Shown here: positions 1-10,835 of the stretch, in pieces | How the letters are laid out: the number at the start of each line of letters is the position of its first letter | Position numbering within the stretch: position 1 is the stretch's first letter | From: Ascaphus truei | Taxonomy: Eukaryota > Chordata > Amphibia > Anura > Ascaphidae | DNA length: 64,000 nucleotides | Direction: 5' to 3' | Assembly (NCBI GenBank): GCA_036426205.1 | Contig: CM071570.1 | Coordinates: 55,364,774-55,428,773, forward strand | Notes under the pieces: model-generated | Databases searched by the model: none | Told to the model about the DNA's origin: nothing | What the model saw: the letters and a program-made list of their open reading frames with translations, nothing else | Program-made: the position numbers and the translations under genes

Positions 1-150
1 GGGTACTTTATATATGTATTGGGGATGTGGGGATATTTTGTATATGTATTGGGGGGTATTTTTATATGTATTTGGGGGGGTGTGTTTTTAAAATATGTTT
101 TGAGAGGGGGTATATTTTTATATGTATGGGGGGGGGGGGTCTCGCATATT
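1..150. repeat. G-rich degenerate tandem repeat
   Basis: Four to five degenerate units of roughly 30 bp. Each is a TATATGTATT-like half followed by a run of 5-10 G. Reading frames across it are low-complexity and not genes. The G runs could form quadruplexes; that is inference. Confidence 0.75.
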
Positions 151-209
151 TTAGCATTGTGTCCAGTATTTTTGGACAAGCCACCTGGCAACCCTACACA
201 CACATACTG

Positions 210-290
210 TACACTTTCATGTAGTGCATACTACTGTGAAGCGTTATGTATATTAATGGCGCTATATAAATAAAGACATAAATACATCTA
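210..290 (+). repeat. Dispersed retroposon 3' tail
   Basis: This stretch, including GCGCTATATAAATAAAGACA, matches the reverse complement of 22050-22140 over about 65 bases. It looks like the 3' end of an abundant LINE or SINE family. I cannot name the family. Confidence 0.6.
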
Positions 291-295
291 TCAGC

Positions 296-1080
296 CAATT
301 AAAATAAACTAAACACTGGAAGGGAACATGATTTTTAAGATGCATTTTCAAGACAAAGCCACACTTTCTAGGTCAGATTTCCAAAGCGGCTGTTCGAGTC
401 AGGGTACGTGATGCTCATCTAACAAAACTTTACATTTTTAAAGTTAAAAGTATTGGGGCGATTAAGTATTAGCAAACTATTCTTTTGCCCACTCTACCCA
501 TTTTTTTTTACCTAAAGAAAGTAGTTTGGTTGAAAGATTACCCTTTTCACTATTGTTTTGTAGGTTTTCATTAGAGATTATTTCCACTTAATCCTTTGTT
601 TATTTTTTTGCCTTTGGTTTTATTGCTTGTAAGTATTTTTCTCTTTTCACCAAATCTCAGAGCTCTTTATCCAGGACAGATGTGTTTGCTAAGTGCAAAA
701 CGTAGGCTCAGTAGTCTAAGGACTGCCCGATTCATATAGAAACGGACATTAAGCACAGTGACAGACTGCAGACAAATACAGTCCTAATCACTGAGAGCGG
801 AAACCGCAAAACCAAGTATTGGACTGTATGTGAGAGATGTAAGCAATATTTCTGCTCTAAAAATTAGAGGGGGCAGAAGCTCTCTAAAATAAGTCACCTT
901 TTCTTTAAAAAGAAAATTGAATTACATGTTTGTAACAAAATAAAATGAGTTGTTTTACCATATTCCACTACCATCACACGTCAACCACTGAGCCAGATTT
1001 TTGTTCTCTTTAAAAACAATTATTTATTCTGTACAGTTTGTTTTGCTCAAAGCAGCAACAAATGCTGCTTGTTTTTTGGT
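296..1080. other. No recognisable feature
   Basis: AT-rich DNA with no protein similarity or tandem structure that I can see. It is probably ordinary intergenic or intronic sequence. Confidence 0.5.
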
Positions 1081-1228
1081 AGGTAAGGAGTCCCATTGGA
1101 GAGGGGGTTCCGCTGTGCTGCTTCTGTATCCTTGAACCCCCTCCCACCCCCCCCCCCCCGGTTGACTAATTCCATTAACCTCAATCTCCCAGAGACATAT
1201 TCAATGTGGCCACCATACTGGCTGCTGG

Positions 1229-1323
1229 AAAAAACTATAAGTATGGCTGCCGGGGTCACCAATAGAAAGCCACAATGTCATGTCTTTGTGGCTTTCTATT
1301 GATGACCATACTTATAGTTTTTA
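1229..1323. repeat. Foldback hairpin (MITE core)
   Basis: Two arms of about 40 bp (1229-1274 and 1284-1323) are near-perfect reverse complements around a loop of about 10 bases. The inner arms read CCAATAGAAAGCCACAA and its complement. Similar CCAATAGRAAGC palindromes occur near 45990, 59490 and 61800, so this is probably the core of a related foldback MITE. Confidence 0.7.
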
Positions 1324-1394
1324 AAAGTACACAAAAATGAAAAGTTCATTTTACTGGCAACCGCAGGACCCCCCTGGATCTATTCAGTTAAAAA

Positions 1395-3800
1395 AATATA
1401 TTTCGGGGGCGTGATCTGAACACCGAGCCAGCAAGTCACATACTTGCCTAGCTCCGCAAGAAAAGCCCCAAAAAACGATATAACAGCGAAAAATGCCAAA
1501 GAACAGCCAAAATACTCATTAATCTAACTGCTAACGAGCACCCTGCAGCCAGAGACCACAGACAGCGTGGCGGCGGAGATTGGTAGAGCTAAGGCTGAAT
1601 CAGGAAAGGCGGACCTCCCGCTTGGCACCGGGGCGAGGCGGACACCGCCCGATCCGAGAACGGACATCTGGAGGCAGAGTGAGATGCAGTGGAACGAGGA
1701 CGACAGCCGAGACAAGCGGAGGGGCCGCAACCGAGGACTCCGTCAGCACCGCAGCACCCGAGATACGGGGATCCGTGAGAGGTGAGTCGGAGTTCCCTGG
1801 AGAGGCCCCCCTCTCCGGTAGCCCCAATCAACACAAGCTCGGACCCAGCAGTTAACAAATACCTGAATCCCCAGCGAGCCCGGCCAGGAACAGTCGCAGG
1901 GGATTCCTGTCGGGAGGGCGGCTGCTTATCCTCAGGAGATCTGCGGGAGGGTCGGAGGAACGGCAGATGCAGGGCCATCGCCGAGCCGGTGAGAGGAGAC
2001 CAGGAGAGAGCCCCTGGGGAAAAGTAGAGTCAGGTGGCCCCCAGGTCCCCTAGCGACCCCAACACAGGGCAAAAAAAAAGGAAAACAAATAAACAGCGAG
2101 GCGGGGGCAACGGCCATCTTCCCAGCATCGGGAGGCTGGAAAGCCATGCAGAGACGCCTGAATAAGAAGAGGCCGACGGGCCCGGCTCCACACACGGGCT
2201 GTGAGGTGAGAGAGATCGTCTCCGAGGGACTGAAGTGGGGGCGGACGGAGAGGAGTGGGGGGCCCAGAATAGAGACAGGCTTCAAACACAAAATGGCTGC
2301 TGGAGGCCTGTAGGAGAAGGGGCAAAGAAAAGAAAGAGTGCCACGATATTTGCTGGCCGCACGGGCACAACCCCCCCTGCGCACTGCTCGATCTTCCCAT
2401 TTGAGAGGATAAAAATAGAAAAGCAGAAAGACACTTGGCGAAGTAAAGGAGATGAAAACATAGGCAAGACGTGCAATGCTTGGTAGAATGATACCCTGAG
2501 GTCCTGGTTCGGCATGAACACCTGAGCATAGTAATGATGTAACAGACATCCCCAAAAACTAAGACAGAGGGGGGGGGGCAGTGAACAAAGTGAAATAAAA
2601 GATCCTAATATAACAACAGAATGGCCCCTCCCAAAAAAACACAAAAACCAGAGGCATCAATATTTTTAACAAAAAATTAAAGAATCCGAGTACGCCTAGA
2701 AAAGAGGCAGGGGCCTCACCTAGGGAACAAGAGGAGGCAGAATCAGACGCAGAAACGGAGAGAGAGTCAACCTTTTAAAGAGACGTGAGAGCATGGGTCA
2801 AGGAAATTAAACAGACATTACATCAGGAACTACAAGGAGCCATGAGTGGACTCAGATCAGACATCTCGGCAGTAGAAGAGAGAACCATAAGTCTGGAAGA
2901 AACGATGGAGAACGTCACAGAAAGCCAGATCAATATGAAATATGATATTAAGATGCTCAAAGAACAAATAATGGAGCTACAAGATTCCCAGGAAGACGTG
3001 GAGAAGTGATCCAGACGAAACAACATCAGACTAAGGAATGTCCCGGAGACGATAAGACCAGGGGTCATTAAATCCTACCTACAGAAACTGTTCCAGAGCA
3101 TACTACCTGAAGCCACCATAGAGAGGCTGGAAATGGACAGAGCACACAGGACACTAAGACCCAGAGACTATGAGGGAAGAAGCCCCAGAGACATTATAAC
3201 CAGACTACACTACTTTTCAATGAAGGAAGAAATACTCCACAAAACTCAAAACTTAGACACAATCTGTTTCGAGGAAGCGGACATCCAGATCTTTACAGAT
3301 ATTGCGCCTTTAACACTGGCCAAAAGGAGAGGCCTGAGAGAAATTACGGGTCTACACAAAAGCTGTGGAGTCCGATATTGATGGGATTTCCCCTTCAGTC
3401 TCCAAGCCACACACACCGATAAGCAGACTATGATGAGAAGACCAGCTGAAGGCTTAGCATTTATTAAATCTCTTGGGATAGAAGTCACCCCTGAAATGGG
3501 AGCAAGGCAACAACAGATGCAACCCCTTCTGAGGACAGAGGCGTGGAACAGGATTGAGGCAAAGTCAGGAAAAACAAAGGAAAGTGACCCAGACTCAAGG
3601 GCACCCAGAACCGAGACAGACCTAGCTTCTTGAAGGAGAGACTCTCTCATAGGAGTAAAGACCAGAGGAAGAGATAAATTGAACATTTGAGGAGAATTAT
3701 ATGGACTTTTACTCTAGAAACCTAGAGACAGCGCTAGCAAAGATCAGGAGAACAATCGGATGGCAAACACAGTCTACTAAATGAATCAAAACAAAACAAA
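1395..3800 (+). mobile_element. L1-type LINE, 5' portion (5' UTR plus ORF1)
   Basis: A GC-rich leader (about 1395-2620) precedes a decayed L1 ORF1 (2621-3633). No ORF2 follows, and by about 3850 the sequence is Penelope-like. The element is therefore the 5' part of an L1 whose 3' part was lost or lies elsewhere, which is the reverse of the usual 5' truncation. The start is placed after an A-rich stretch at about 1392; I see no target-site duplication. Confidence 0.7.
2621..3633 (+). pseudogene. L1 ORF1 protein pseudogene
   Basis: L1 ORF1p is an RNA-binding trimeric chaperone that forms the LINE ribonucleoprotein particle. The frame opens with ATG GCC CCT at 2621 and a Lys/Pro-rich head. A frame change occurs before 2785. 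Next comes a heptad-rich coiled coil (about 2785-3005), then RRNNIRLRNVPE, the signature at the start of the L1 RRM-like domain, and then a C-terminal domain (TRLHYFSMKEEIL, LGIEVTPEMG). The 2785-3633 stretch is one frame broken by stops at 3007-3009 and 3379-3381. Protein identity is clear; function is lost. The clade looks like the Tx1/L1 group of amphibians, but the exact family is inferred. Confidence 0.8.
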
Positions 3801-3839
3801 CACACACACACAAGCGCACCACAGATTAGTAAAAAGTGT

Positions 3840-4270
3840 ATCACAAAATGTAATAAAGGTCACTGTGACCAAAAAACAATATCAATAAATGAAATGCACA
3901 AAACAAAACCACATAAAAATACACATATGAAGCATATACTATGTATGGTAAATCACACCCTATAAATGCTAAACCAAAACATAACTTCAGTGAAGTAAAC
4001 TAGATGAGTTAAAAATACATCCACTGAGGATGTCCAATAACTCCTAGAAAGAACAAACCCAATTGAGGGGAACGAAACTAACCGCAAGAAGTGGCAGCAG
4101 GTGCTCAGTGTGGATGCAATACTGTCCGGACACACAAACACACGACAGGATAACCTCTCTGCAACCACTCCCTGTGGCTGGAACGAGATCCCTAGGGAGA
4201 TTGCGCACAGCTGCCTCTCATGACCCCTACTGGTTTCGCAATCAATGCTTCGTCAGGAGGGAATGCCGCC
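3840..4270 (-). mobile_element. Penelope-like terminal repeat (pLTR) with hammerhead
   Basis: Read on the minus strand, this follows directly after the PLE N-terminal coding fragment (4272-5175). It opens with a hammerhead core and then runs into AT-rich non-coding sequence. That is expected of a PLE pseudo-LTR, although the RT and endonuclease half is missing between coding part and repeat. The outer boundary near 3840 is approximate. Confidence 0.6.
4217..4262 (-). ncRNA. Hammerhead ribozyme motif, intact core
   Basis: On the minus strand CTGACGA (4250-4256) is followed by a stem II of 3 bp (GCA/TGC) and GAAA (4234-4237). A possible stem III, ACC/GGT, then leaves C at the cleavage position 17. 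These are the invariant parts of the hammerhead core. Stem I is only partly complementary here. Hammerheads of this kind are known in PLE pLTRs. Activity is untested. Confidence 0.6.
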
Positions 4271-4271
4271 T

Positions 4272-5175
4272 ATTTTAATTACAATGTCCTTATTGGACTG
4301 CAGGGTCTTGACGCATTCCCTCTCTGCTTTATTTAAGTTATTTCTTTTACACTGAAAATGATTCGCTTCTTGTTCCAGATACTCAATCACCATTTTCATA
4401 AAAGTATCCACATAGTTCCCTCTGCAGAAACTTGGATTAAATGTGGACTGTGTTCTAAATGGTGAATAAGGTTCCTCTGTTGATAATCCTGCTGAAGCGA
4501 TCTATTTGCACCCATGCCTATCACTGATCTACTAATTGCATCTCTCATAAAGAATTTTTTGAGAGAGTTTTCTCACAAATTTGTGAGTATCAATGAATAA
4601 TTCAAACATATTCGGCTTTTTTGTGGGTGCAAAAGTTAATCCCTTACTAAGGGCTTTTTCTTCCTGTACTGATAATGGGTACTGGCTTATATTGATAACA
4701 TTATTATTTATTTCTAGCTGTTTGTATATTGTTTTTTCTTTTCTTTTTCCTCCCCTCTTTCCCCTGAATCTTCTTCCCTCTTTCGCCTTTCCGGACTGGG
4801 CCTCTCCCTGTCCCCCATTTTTTCTCTCTCCTTCCAGCCTTCTCTTGTCATTCACTCCTCTATAAAAGGAGACTGTTCTCACCTAATGGGATGTTTTCTC
4901 TCCTCCCCTCTTTCACGTTCATGCCTATGATCAAAATCCTGATATTGACTTGCTTTATATGTCCTTGTATCATCTCTTTCTCCCCACCCCTTATTCTTAT
5001 TATCCCTTCTATAGGGGCCATAAGATCTTGGGTCCTCCCTCCTTCTATATTCCTCTCTATCTGGGTGCTTTTCTGTATCTGCCCATCTAAAAGAACATTT
5101 TCTGGGCTCTTTTGTCTTGTTTTTTGATTTAACCATTGTCCACACTGGACGTTTTCTAGAATAAGAAGGATTCAT
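4272..5175 (-). pseudogene. Penelope-like element protein, N-terminal part
   Basis: This is the N-terminal region of a PLE polyprotein, which carries a reverse transcriptase and usually a GIY-YIG endonuclease. The frame starts at ATG 5173-5175 with a basic, Arg/Lys-rich head. It shifts frame near 4880 and continues to about 4532 with the PLE signature LSVQEEKALSKGLTFAPT and a following FVRKLSQK. After another shift it shows QSTFNPSF, then VDTFMKMVIEYLEQ and NKDIVIK (about 4272-4297). It stops where RT motif 1 should begin and joins a pLTR-like segment. It lies head to head with the plus-strand RT half at 5198. Frameshifts show it is dead. Confidence 0.75.
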
Positions 5176-5180
5176 CCTCT

Positions 5181-5199
5181 CACTATATATATATATATT
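5181..5199. repeat. (AT)n at the PLE inversion junction
   Basis: A short AT dinucleotide run separates the minus-strand PLE N-terminus (ends 5175) from the plus-strand PLE RT portion (recognisable from about 5200). Confidence 0.8.
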
Positions 5200-6719
5200 A
5201 TCTCTGGATCTGGCACACTTACCGAGAATATTTCTGGCTGGGTGGAGGGCATTCTAAAACCACTTGTCAGGAACACACCCAGCTATATCCAGGATACCAC
5301 CGACCTGCTAAACAAACTGAATGCCATTGGCCCCCTCCCTACAGGAACACTACTAGCAACTATGGATGTAGAGTCACTTTATACAAACATCCCCCACGAG
5401 GATGGGATTTCAGCCTGCAGATACTTTCTGGGATCGCAGGAGCCACTCACAGAGACAGTGACTAAATGCATTGAATTTATTCTGACCCATAACTACTTCA
5501 CATTTGGAAATGACACATACCTCCAGACAACCGGGACCGCTATGGGTACTCGGATGGCGCCACAGTATGCCAATCTGTTCTGCGCAAAACTGGAAAGTGA
5601 CTTTCTGTCCACCTGTCACTTGAAACCCCTTACATACCTTCGCTACATCGATGACATCCTCCTGATTTGGACCTCTGGCGAACAGGACCTCCTACAGTTC
5701 TATGACAACTTCAATACTTTCCACCCGACCATCAACCTCAAACTCACCCATTCCCCGGATGAAGTACATTTTCTAGACACCACCATTACTATAAAGAACA
5801 ACCAACTACAGACTTCTGTATACCGCAAACCTACAGACAGAGCCAGCTATTTGAGGGACAACAGCTTCCACCCGACACACAGCAAACATGCAACCATCTA
5901 CAGTCAAGCCATACGATACAACCGGATATGCTCCGACACAGCAGACAGAGACCAGCGGATTAAAGCCTTGAGATCAGACTTTATAAACCGTGGATATAAC
6001 CACAGAATTGTAGACCAGCAAATTCACAAAGCCACCAGAATACCAAGAAGTGATCTCCTTGAATACAAACAGAAGGAGACAAGCGACAGGGTTCCTTTGG
6101 TGGTCACATATAACCCAAACCTAGGAGCCCTACGCAAGATCGCCAGGAAACTACAACCCATCCTCCAGGAAGATACAAGACTGCAACAGGTCTTCCCTGA
6201 AGCACCCTTATTATCATACAGACAACCCCATAATCTCAAGAATATTATGGTGAGGAGTAAAGTATTCAGCAGTACAACTGAATGTGGGACAAAACCATGT
6301 CAGGACCCAAGATGCAAAACCTGCGCAATGCTCTACACAGCGGACACAATACAAATACCACACAAGAATCGGGAATACAAAATCAGAGGAGGGTTCACCT
6401 GTTCCTCCAGCAATGTCGTGTACCTCATCATGTGCATGAAATGCCCAGGGGGCTGCTACTACATAGGTGAGACAGGACAGGGGCTAAACAAGAGAATGAA
6501 CCTGCATCGCCACAGCATCACACGCGGAACAAGAGACAGTCCTGTTGGCGAACATTTCTCTGACTCTGGCCATAAGATGAACGATCTAGGGTTGCCATAC
6601 TCAAAGGTAATCTAAAAACCCCGAAAGAGAGACGGTTGCATGAATACAAATTTATGCAACTGTTCGGGACACTTAGCAGTGGCCTAAACAGAGATCGAAA
6701 TTTTATGAGTCATTACTGA
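5198..6719 (+). pseudogene. Penelope-like RT and GIY-YIG endonuclease (truncated)
   Basis: This is the C-terminal two thirds of a PLE protein. PLEs copy their RNA at a nick made by their own endonuclease. Similarity begins at SGSGTLTENISGW (about 5200). The open frame runs 5242-6615 with no true ATG start, because the N-terminus and first RT motifs are missing. Counting from codon 5242, catalytic Asp is at residue 42 (MDVESLYTNIP), GTAMGTRMAPQYANL at 98-112 and YIDD at 135-138. A Cys-rich knuckle (CGTKPC..RCKTC) lies near 345-360, and the GIY-YIG domain has VYLI (393), YYIGETGQ (406) and GEHF (436). A frameshift near 6580 moves the last about 45 residues, ending NRDRNFMSHY, into another frame, stop at 6717-6719. 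Aside from truncation and this shift it is well preserved, so the insertion may be fairly young. Confidence 0.9.
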
Positions 6720-7074
6720 CACTAGCGAACTCTCTTCCCATGAGCGCTAAAGGCCATGTCTGTACATACTGTGCTATATGTATGCACACACAGCTGTCTC
6801 TCACACATACTAATACTCCTTATTTTTCCATCCATATACACCAATAGGGACCACATAGTATCCACACACACTTTTAGTTGTGCTACAAACTCTCACATTT
6901 CCACACCCACCCACACCATTTATATCCCTCTCACTCCACACACACCTTGTGTAGAGCACTGTTTATACTGTGGGCTCTCCATTCATTTTTATTCACACTG
7001 ATACACATACACACTCTTTCTTCACTTGCTTTCAGTTACCCTTTGACACCTCTAGCCATAAAACACATCCACAC
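6720..7074 (+). mobile_element. PLE 3' untranslated region, cut by the gap
   Basis: Sequence from about 6890 to 7074 matches 32590-32770 closely (CCATTCATTTTTATTCACAC and SCATAAAACACATCCACAC-like blocks in the same order). At 32.8 kb the copy continues into a hammerhead-like motif. Here that part falls in or beyond the N gap. Confidence 0.8.
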
Positions 7075-7363
7075 NNNNNNNNNNNNNNNNNNNNNNNNNN
7101 NNNNNNNNNNNNNNNNNNNNNNNNNNNNNNNNNNNNNNNNNNNNNNNNNNNNNNNNNNNNNNNNNNNNNNNNNNNNNNNNNNNNNNNNNNNNNNNNNNNN
7201 NNNNNNNNNNNNNNNNNNNNNNNNNNNNNNNNNNNNNNNNNNNNNNNNNNNNNNNNNNNNNNNNNNNNNNNNNNNNNNNNNNNNNNNNNNNNNNNNNNNN
7301 NNNNNNNNNNNNNNNNNNNNNNNNNNNNNNNNNNNNNNNNNNNNNNNNNNNNNNNNNNNNNNN
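7075..7363. other. Assembly gap (289 N)
   Basis: A run of N. The sequence on the right, starting with GGGGGGC, does not resume the PLE 3' end seen at 32770-32960, so the PLE terminus is lost in the gap. Confidence 0.99.
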
Positions 7364-8100
7364 GGGGGGCATTGCTGCTTTAAGAGAGTGAGGCACTGAC
7401 ATATTTACAGATCATGGTGCTGATATCTCTTGTCTTTACCTCAGCGCTGAAAATACGCTACGCTTTTGTATGTGTTTTACCTCTTAGATCTGGCCTTTTG
7501 ACATTCCACACATGACCTCTTGTATAAAATGCATGTCGTATACACAGAAACAATATGGTGGCTTTGTTGGCACCCTGTGCTGATTTGGCACATCTTTGCC
7601 TAAGAAAATAACAGAAAATGGCTGATTGGCTCCATTCAGCAGGACTTGGCTGGACCTGCAATGCGACAACTTCACAGTTTAGGCTGAGTATTGTTGTTCC
7701 TTTATTTTTGTTTTGTTAAGTGCTCATTACAATTGAATTTGTAGCGAAGAAATCCCACAGTGAAGTATGTTTGGCTTAATATGCACAGGATATAACCATA
7801 AACCATAAATGTTTATTGATAACTAAATTACATGTATTCAAATACATTCATTTTGTGTTTTCATGTTGCTGTTCACGAAAACCTTATTATATGCAGATAA
7901 GCCCCGTAGGTTATCATCATTTTCAGTTGTAAATGATGATCCATGCAACGTGTTCACATGGGTGCTAGAAATACAACATTCACTGCCTTGTAAGCTTGCG
8001 TTACAGATGGAAAGCCTTCATGCAGACTTTATGTGATTCATTCTCCTATCTCTAAAACGATTGATGTATTCGGGGTAGAAATGGCTATGACCATTGAGCT
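7364..8100. other. No recognisable feature
   Basis: Moderately AT-rich DNA. GCTGCTTTAA at about 7375 resembles the end of TTAA-type MITEs seen elsewhere in the window, but no partner end is visible. Confidence 0.5.
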
Positions 8101-8104
8101 GTTT

Positions 8105-8310
8105 TGATAAAAGGGTCAGATGTAACTATTGCTACCGCTATAGCAAAAGTCCAGATAGCGGTCACACGCGCTAGTCTTCAAAATCAACATGGTTTTATTT
8201 TGCCATTTAAATGTATAATGTTTCGGGGAGCAATGTCCCCTTCGTCAGGTACAGGCAGCACCGTTTGTACGTTAAATGATGCTAAAATTGATTTTGTAGA
8301 CTAGTGAGCC
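8105..8310 (-). mobile_element. Short hammerhead-bearing retroposon fragment
   Basis: A block of about 200 bp centred on a good hammerhead motif, with TTTAAATGGCAAAATAAAAC downstream of the core on the minus strand. I could not read a clean target-site duplication, so the ends are approximate. It probably derives from a PLE pLTR. Confidence 0.55.
8210..8256 (-). ncRNA. Hammerhead ribozyme motif, intact core
   Basis: On the minus strand CTGACGA (8242-8248) is followed by a perfect 5-bp stem II (GGGGA/TCCCC, loop CATTGC) and GAAA (8221-8224). ACAT then fits a CpG-decayed ACGT palindromic stem III. Stem I keeps four pairs (TGTA with TACA). All core elements are present. Cleavage ability is untested. 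Confidence 0.7.
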
Positions 8311-8645
8311 TGACCATTATCTGGGCTTTTTACTATAGCAGTTGTATTTTTAGTGGTCCTGGACGGAGGCCGCCCACAAAACAGCACCACAGATATGAAC
8401 TGCATTGGGACTTCAAGTTAGCAATAATTGAGTGAACCTTTCACACATCCTTAATTAGAAGGTAAATATTACTACCCACAAGATTTTGGGCCATGATGTT
8501 TCCCACACATGGCATCTTTATAGGTTCTTCTAGCAAACACATTCTCCTTATTAAGGAACAAATCAGTCAGGGTAGAATACCCTTCTGATTAATACACCAT
8601 ATGCAGGTAGCAATAATGTGGCAGATTCATTTTAGGATACAGCAG

Positions 8646-8820
8646 AGGGGGCAACTCCATTCATCAAGGGCCACAACAGGTCAGGTTTCCAGGATATTCC
8701 TGCTTCAGCACAGGTAGCTTAGTCTTTGACTGAGTCTCTGATTGAGCCACCGGTGCTGAAGCAGGGATATCCTGAAAACCGGACGTGTTGGTGGCCCTTG
8801 AGGACTGGAGTTGCCCATCC
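8646..8820. repeat. Foldback MITE
   Basis: Two long inverted arms: GGGCAACTCCA to GCTTCAGCACAGGT-like on the left, and ACCGGTGCTGAAGC to TGGAGTTGCCC on the right. A spacer of about 20-30 bases around TGACTGAGTC separates them. This is a non-autonomous DNA transposon of the hairpin type. I cannot assign a superfamily. Confidence 0.8.
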
Positions 8821-8996
8821 TGGGACAGTCTCCTCACTCCCTAAATATGCAATCCTGTCTATAGAGGATTTTGGAATACATTATTTTAATAAAACTTACT
8901 TTCGAAGACATTGTAGTTTAGATTTTGCGGATTCTCTAAAACAATGTTGACTTGGCCACAAGTACACCTCCAGTTCAGTCATATTACACAAAAGTT

Positions 8997-9216
8997 TAGA
9001 AAATAAGCACATTAGAGCTCGCACTCCTTTAGTACTTACTGTACTGGGACAAATAAGTGGGGGTGCACCAGTTGCTGTCAGAGCTCTGATCCTGTGGAAG
9101 CCCTGGCGACAGTCCCAGCTGTGACCGAAACGCGTCGGAGGAATATGTGAAATTCAATAAAGAAACTTAATTGACTCTACGAGTGCCCGTTGCCTTCCTA
9201 CTATTGAATCTATTCG
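8997..9216 (+). mobile_element. 220-bp hammerhead-bearing insertion with 10-bp TSD
   Basis: The block is bounded by identical CACAAAAGTT at 8987-8996 and 9217-9226, a 10-bp target-site duplication. It carries a hammerhead-like motif and a downstream AATAAAGAAACTTAA. It has no coding capacity. Best reading: a short non-autonomous retroposon made from a PLE terminal repeat. Confidence 0.7.
9095..9142 (+). ncRNA. Hammerhead-like motif, degenerate
   Basis: CTGGCGA (9103-9109, one mismatch to CTGANGA) precedes an imperfect stem II. GAAA (9127-9130) follows, running into the palindrome ACGCGT, with C at position 17. The mismatch at a catalytic core base suggests it no longer cleaves. Confidence 0.5.
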
Positions 9217-9229
9217 CACAAAAGTTGAG

Positions 9230-9930
9230 CCCTTGTATTTTATAATGAACCCCTGAAAATAGCTGACATGCATTTTCTCCTATCTCTGGTTACCAACTCC
9301 AGGAAAATATATCTAAGAAAGTAAGCCCCATGTTTCTCAAGAGCAAAAAAGCAGTGTTATGGACTGAGCAGTAAGTCACACTTGAGAAAATTCACAATAA
9401 AGGCAATATATGACTTTTCAGTGAGATTGAAAAAAGGCTACAATATGTAGTTATTAAAAAATAAAGTCTAAACAAGATTGCGGCTTTAAGACATTTATTT
9501 TATTTATGATTGTTTTGAATGAGTTATCATACGGTATATACTAGGAGGACACTGTAGGATTAGACTTCTCTGAACCATTTTATGAATGAATCAAAGCACA
9601 TGAAGTATTTTCCTTTAGTAGTAACCACCCGGTTATTGTTCTGTATTATGCAAAATGTGTACATTTTTTCTGCTAATATTTGCTCTCTGAAAATGATGGG
9701 TCATCCCATTCCGTTTTGTTACTGTAATAAAACTCATTGCCTCGATTTTATATTCATCTCCGGCAATTAAAACATGGCATGTTTTGAGAAGAAACATTTT
9801 CTGCGGCAGCTGTGATTAGGTAGGCAGGGTAAGTCATTTTCCAAAGATTAGGAGGAGTGTTGAGCAGAGAACGTGCTTATAGACACAGGATTATTAACAC
9901 AATCTATTTAGCAGGCGGTCTTTGTAAGTT
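9230..9930. other. No recognisable feature
   Basis: AT-rich DNA without protein or repeat signatures I recognise. Confidence 0.5.
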
Positions 9931-9989
9931 TATTTTAAAAGAATAAATTAGCTGAAAAAAAACGAAAACATAAATTCTTGCTGTTTTTA

Positions 9990-10150
9990 TAAATAATGCA
10001 AATAAAAATATTTATTGTGAGCACATTCACATGTCTCCGACAGGTCTGCAACCCTGTTTTTCACCATTATCTCAGTGCTGCCACTGCCGCAAGGGATTCT
10101 GGGAAATGACATGCAAATGAGCACACAAAATAATGGAAATGCTGCCTAAC
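9990..10150. repeat. Single arm of the octamer foldback family
   Basis: Shares GGATTCTGGGAAATGACA, ATGCAAATGAGCACAC and a CACATGTC..TCTGCAACC block with the arms of 57918-58406. Only one arm is present and no hammerhead loop is visible. Confidence 0.7.
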
Positions 10151-10159
10151 TTTCTATAT

Positions 10160-10835
10160 ACAGTACTGTATGTGTTCTTTTTACTTCAGATTAGTAAAAC
10201 CAACAAAGTTACGTTCACCTTCATGGTATGATGTCAGTATGATGTCTCAGCAAGTTAAAAAATGAAGTCAAACAAAACAAAACAAAAATTGACACATTCA
10301 GTTTCACTTAGCTACAAACTGATGACAGATAAACACCATGAAGCCCACCCAGAGTGTGTATTCTTTCCACATATACAACCTTAGCGAAAATATAATGGGC
10401 AGTTTTCATTCACTAAAAAAATCCCATGGGGTTTCTATCCATTTTTGTATTTTCTTTACTGTACCCTGCTACTTATGTGTGTGTCCCAGTTATCAACAAA
10501 GTGCCATAGTTTCAATGAAAGACTATCCTGTTTTCCGCTAAGATTTCCCCTCCTCCGCTCTGTTGTTCTAACACATTCATCTGGACTTTTCCCCATCACC
10601 TTTTTTTGAACACACAAGATTTTTGTAGTTGAGACATTTTCTGGAGTATTTGTCTCAAAGGCTGTACAATTAGGAATACATTTGCACATTATTTAGATAA
10701 ATGTGAATAATAATTAGCACTTGTAGCCTATTAGAATTACTAACCCTTATGATGGCATTATCTTTCTTCCTTGTTGCTAGTAACCAGTGCAGAAGCCAGT
10801 GATCTTGATGCTCATCATTCCACTCCCGGGGGGGG
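10160..10835. other. No recognisable feature
   Basis: AT-rich DNA ending in a G11 run at about 10830. No genes or clear repeats seen. Confidence 0.45.
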
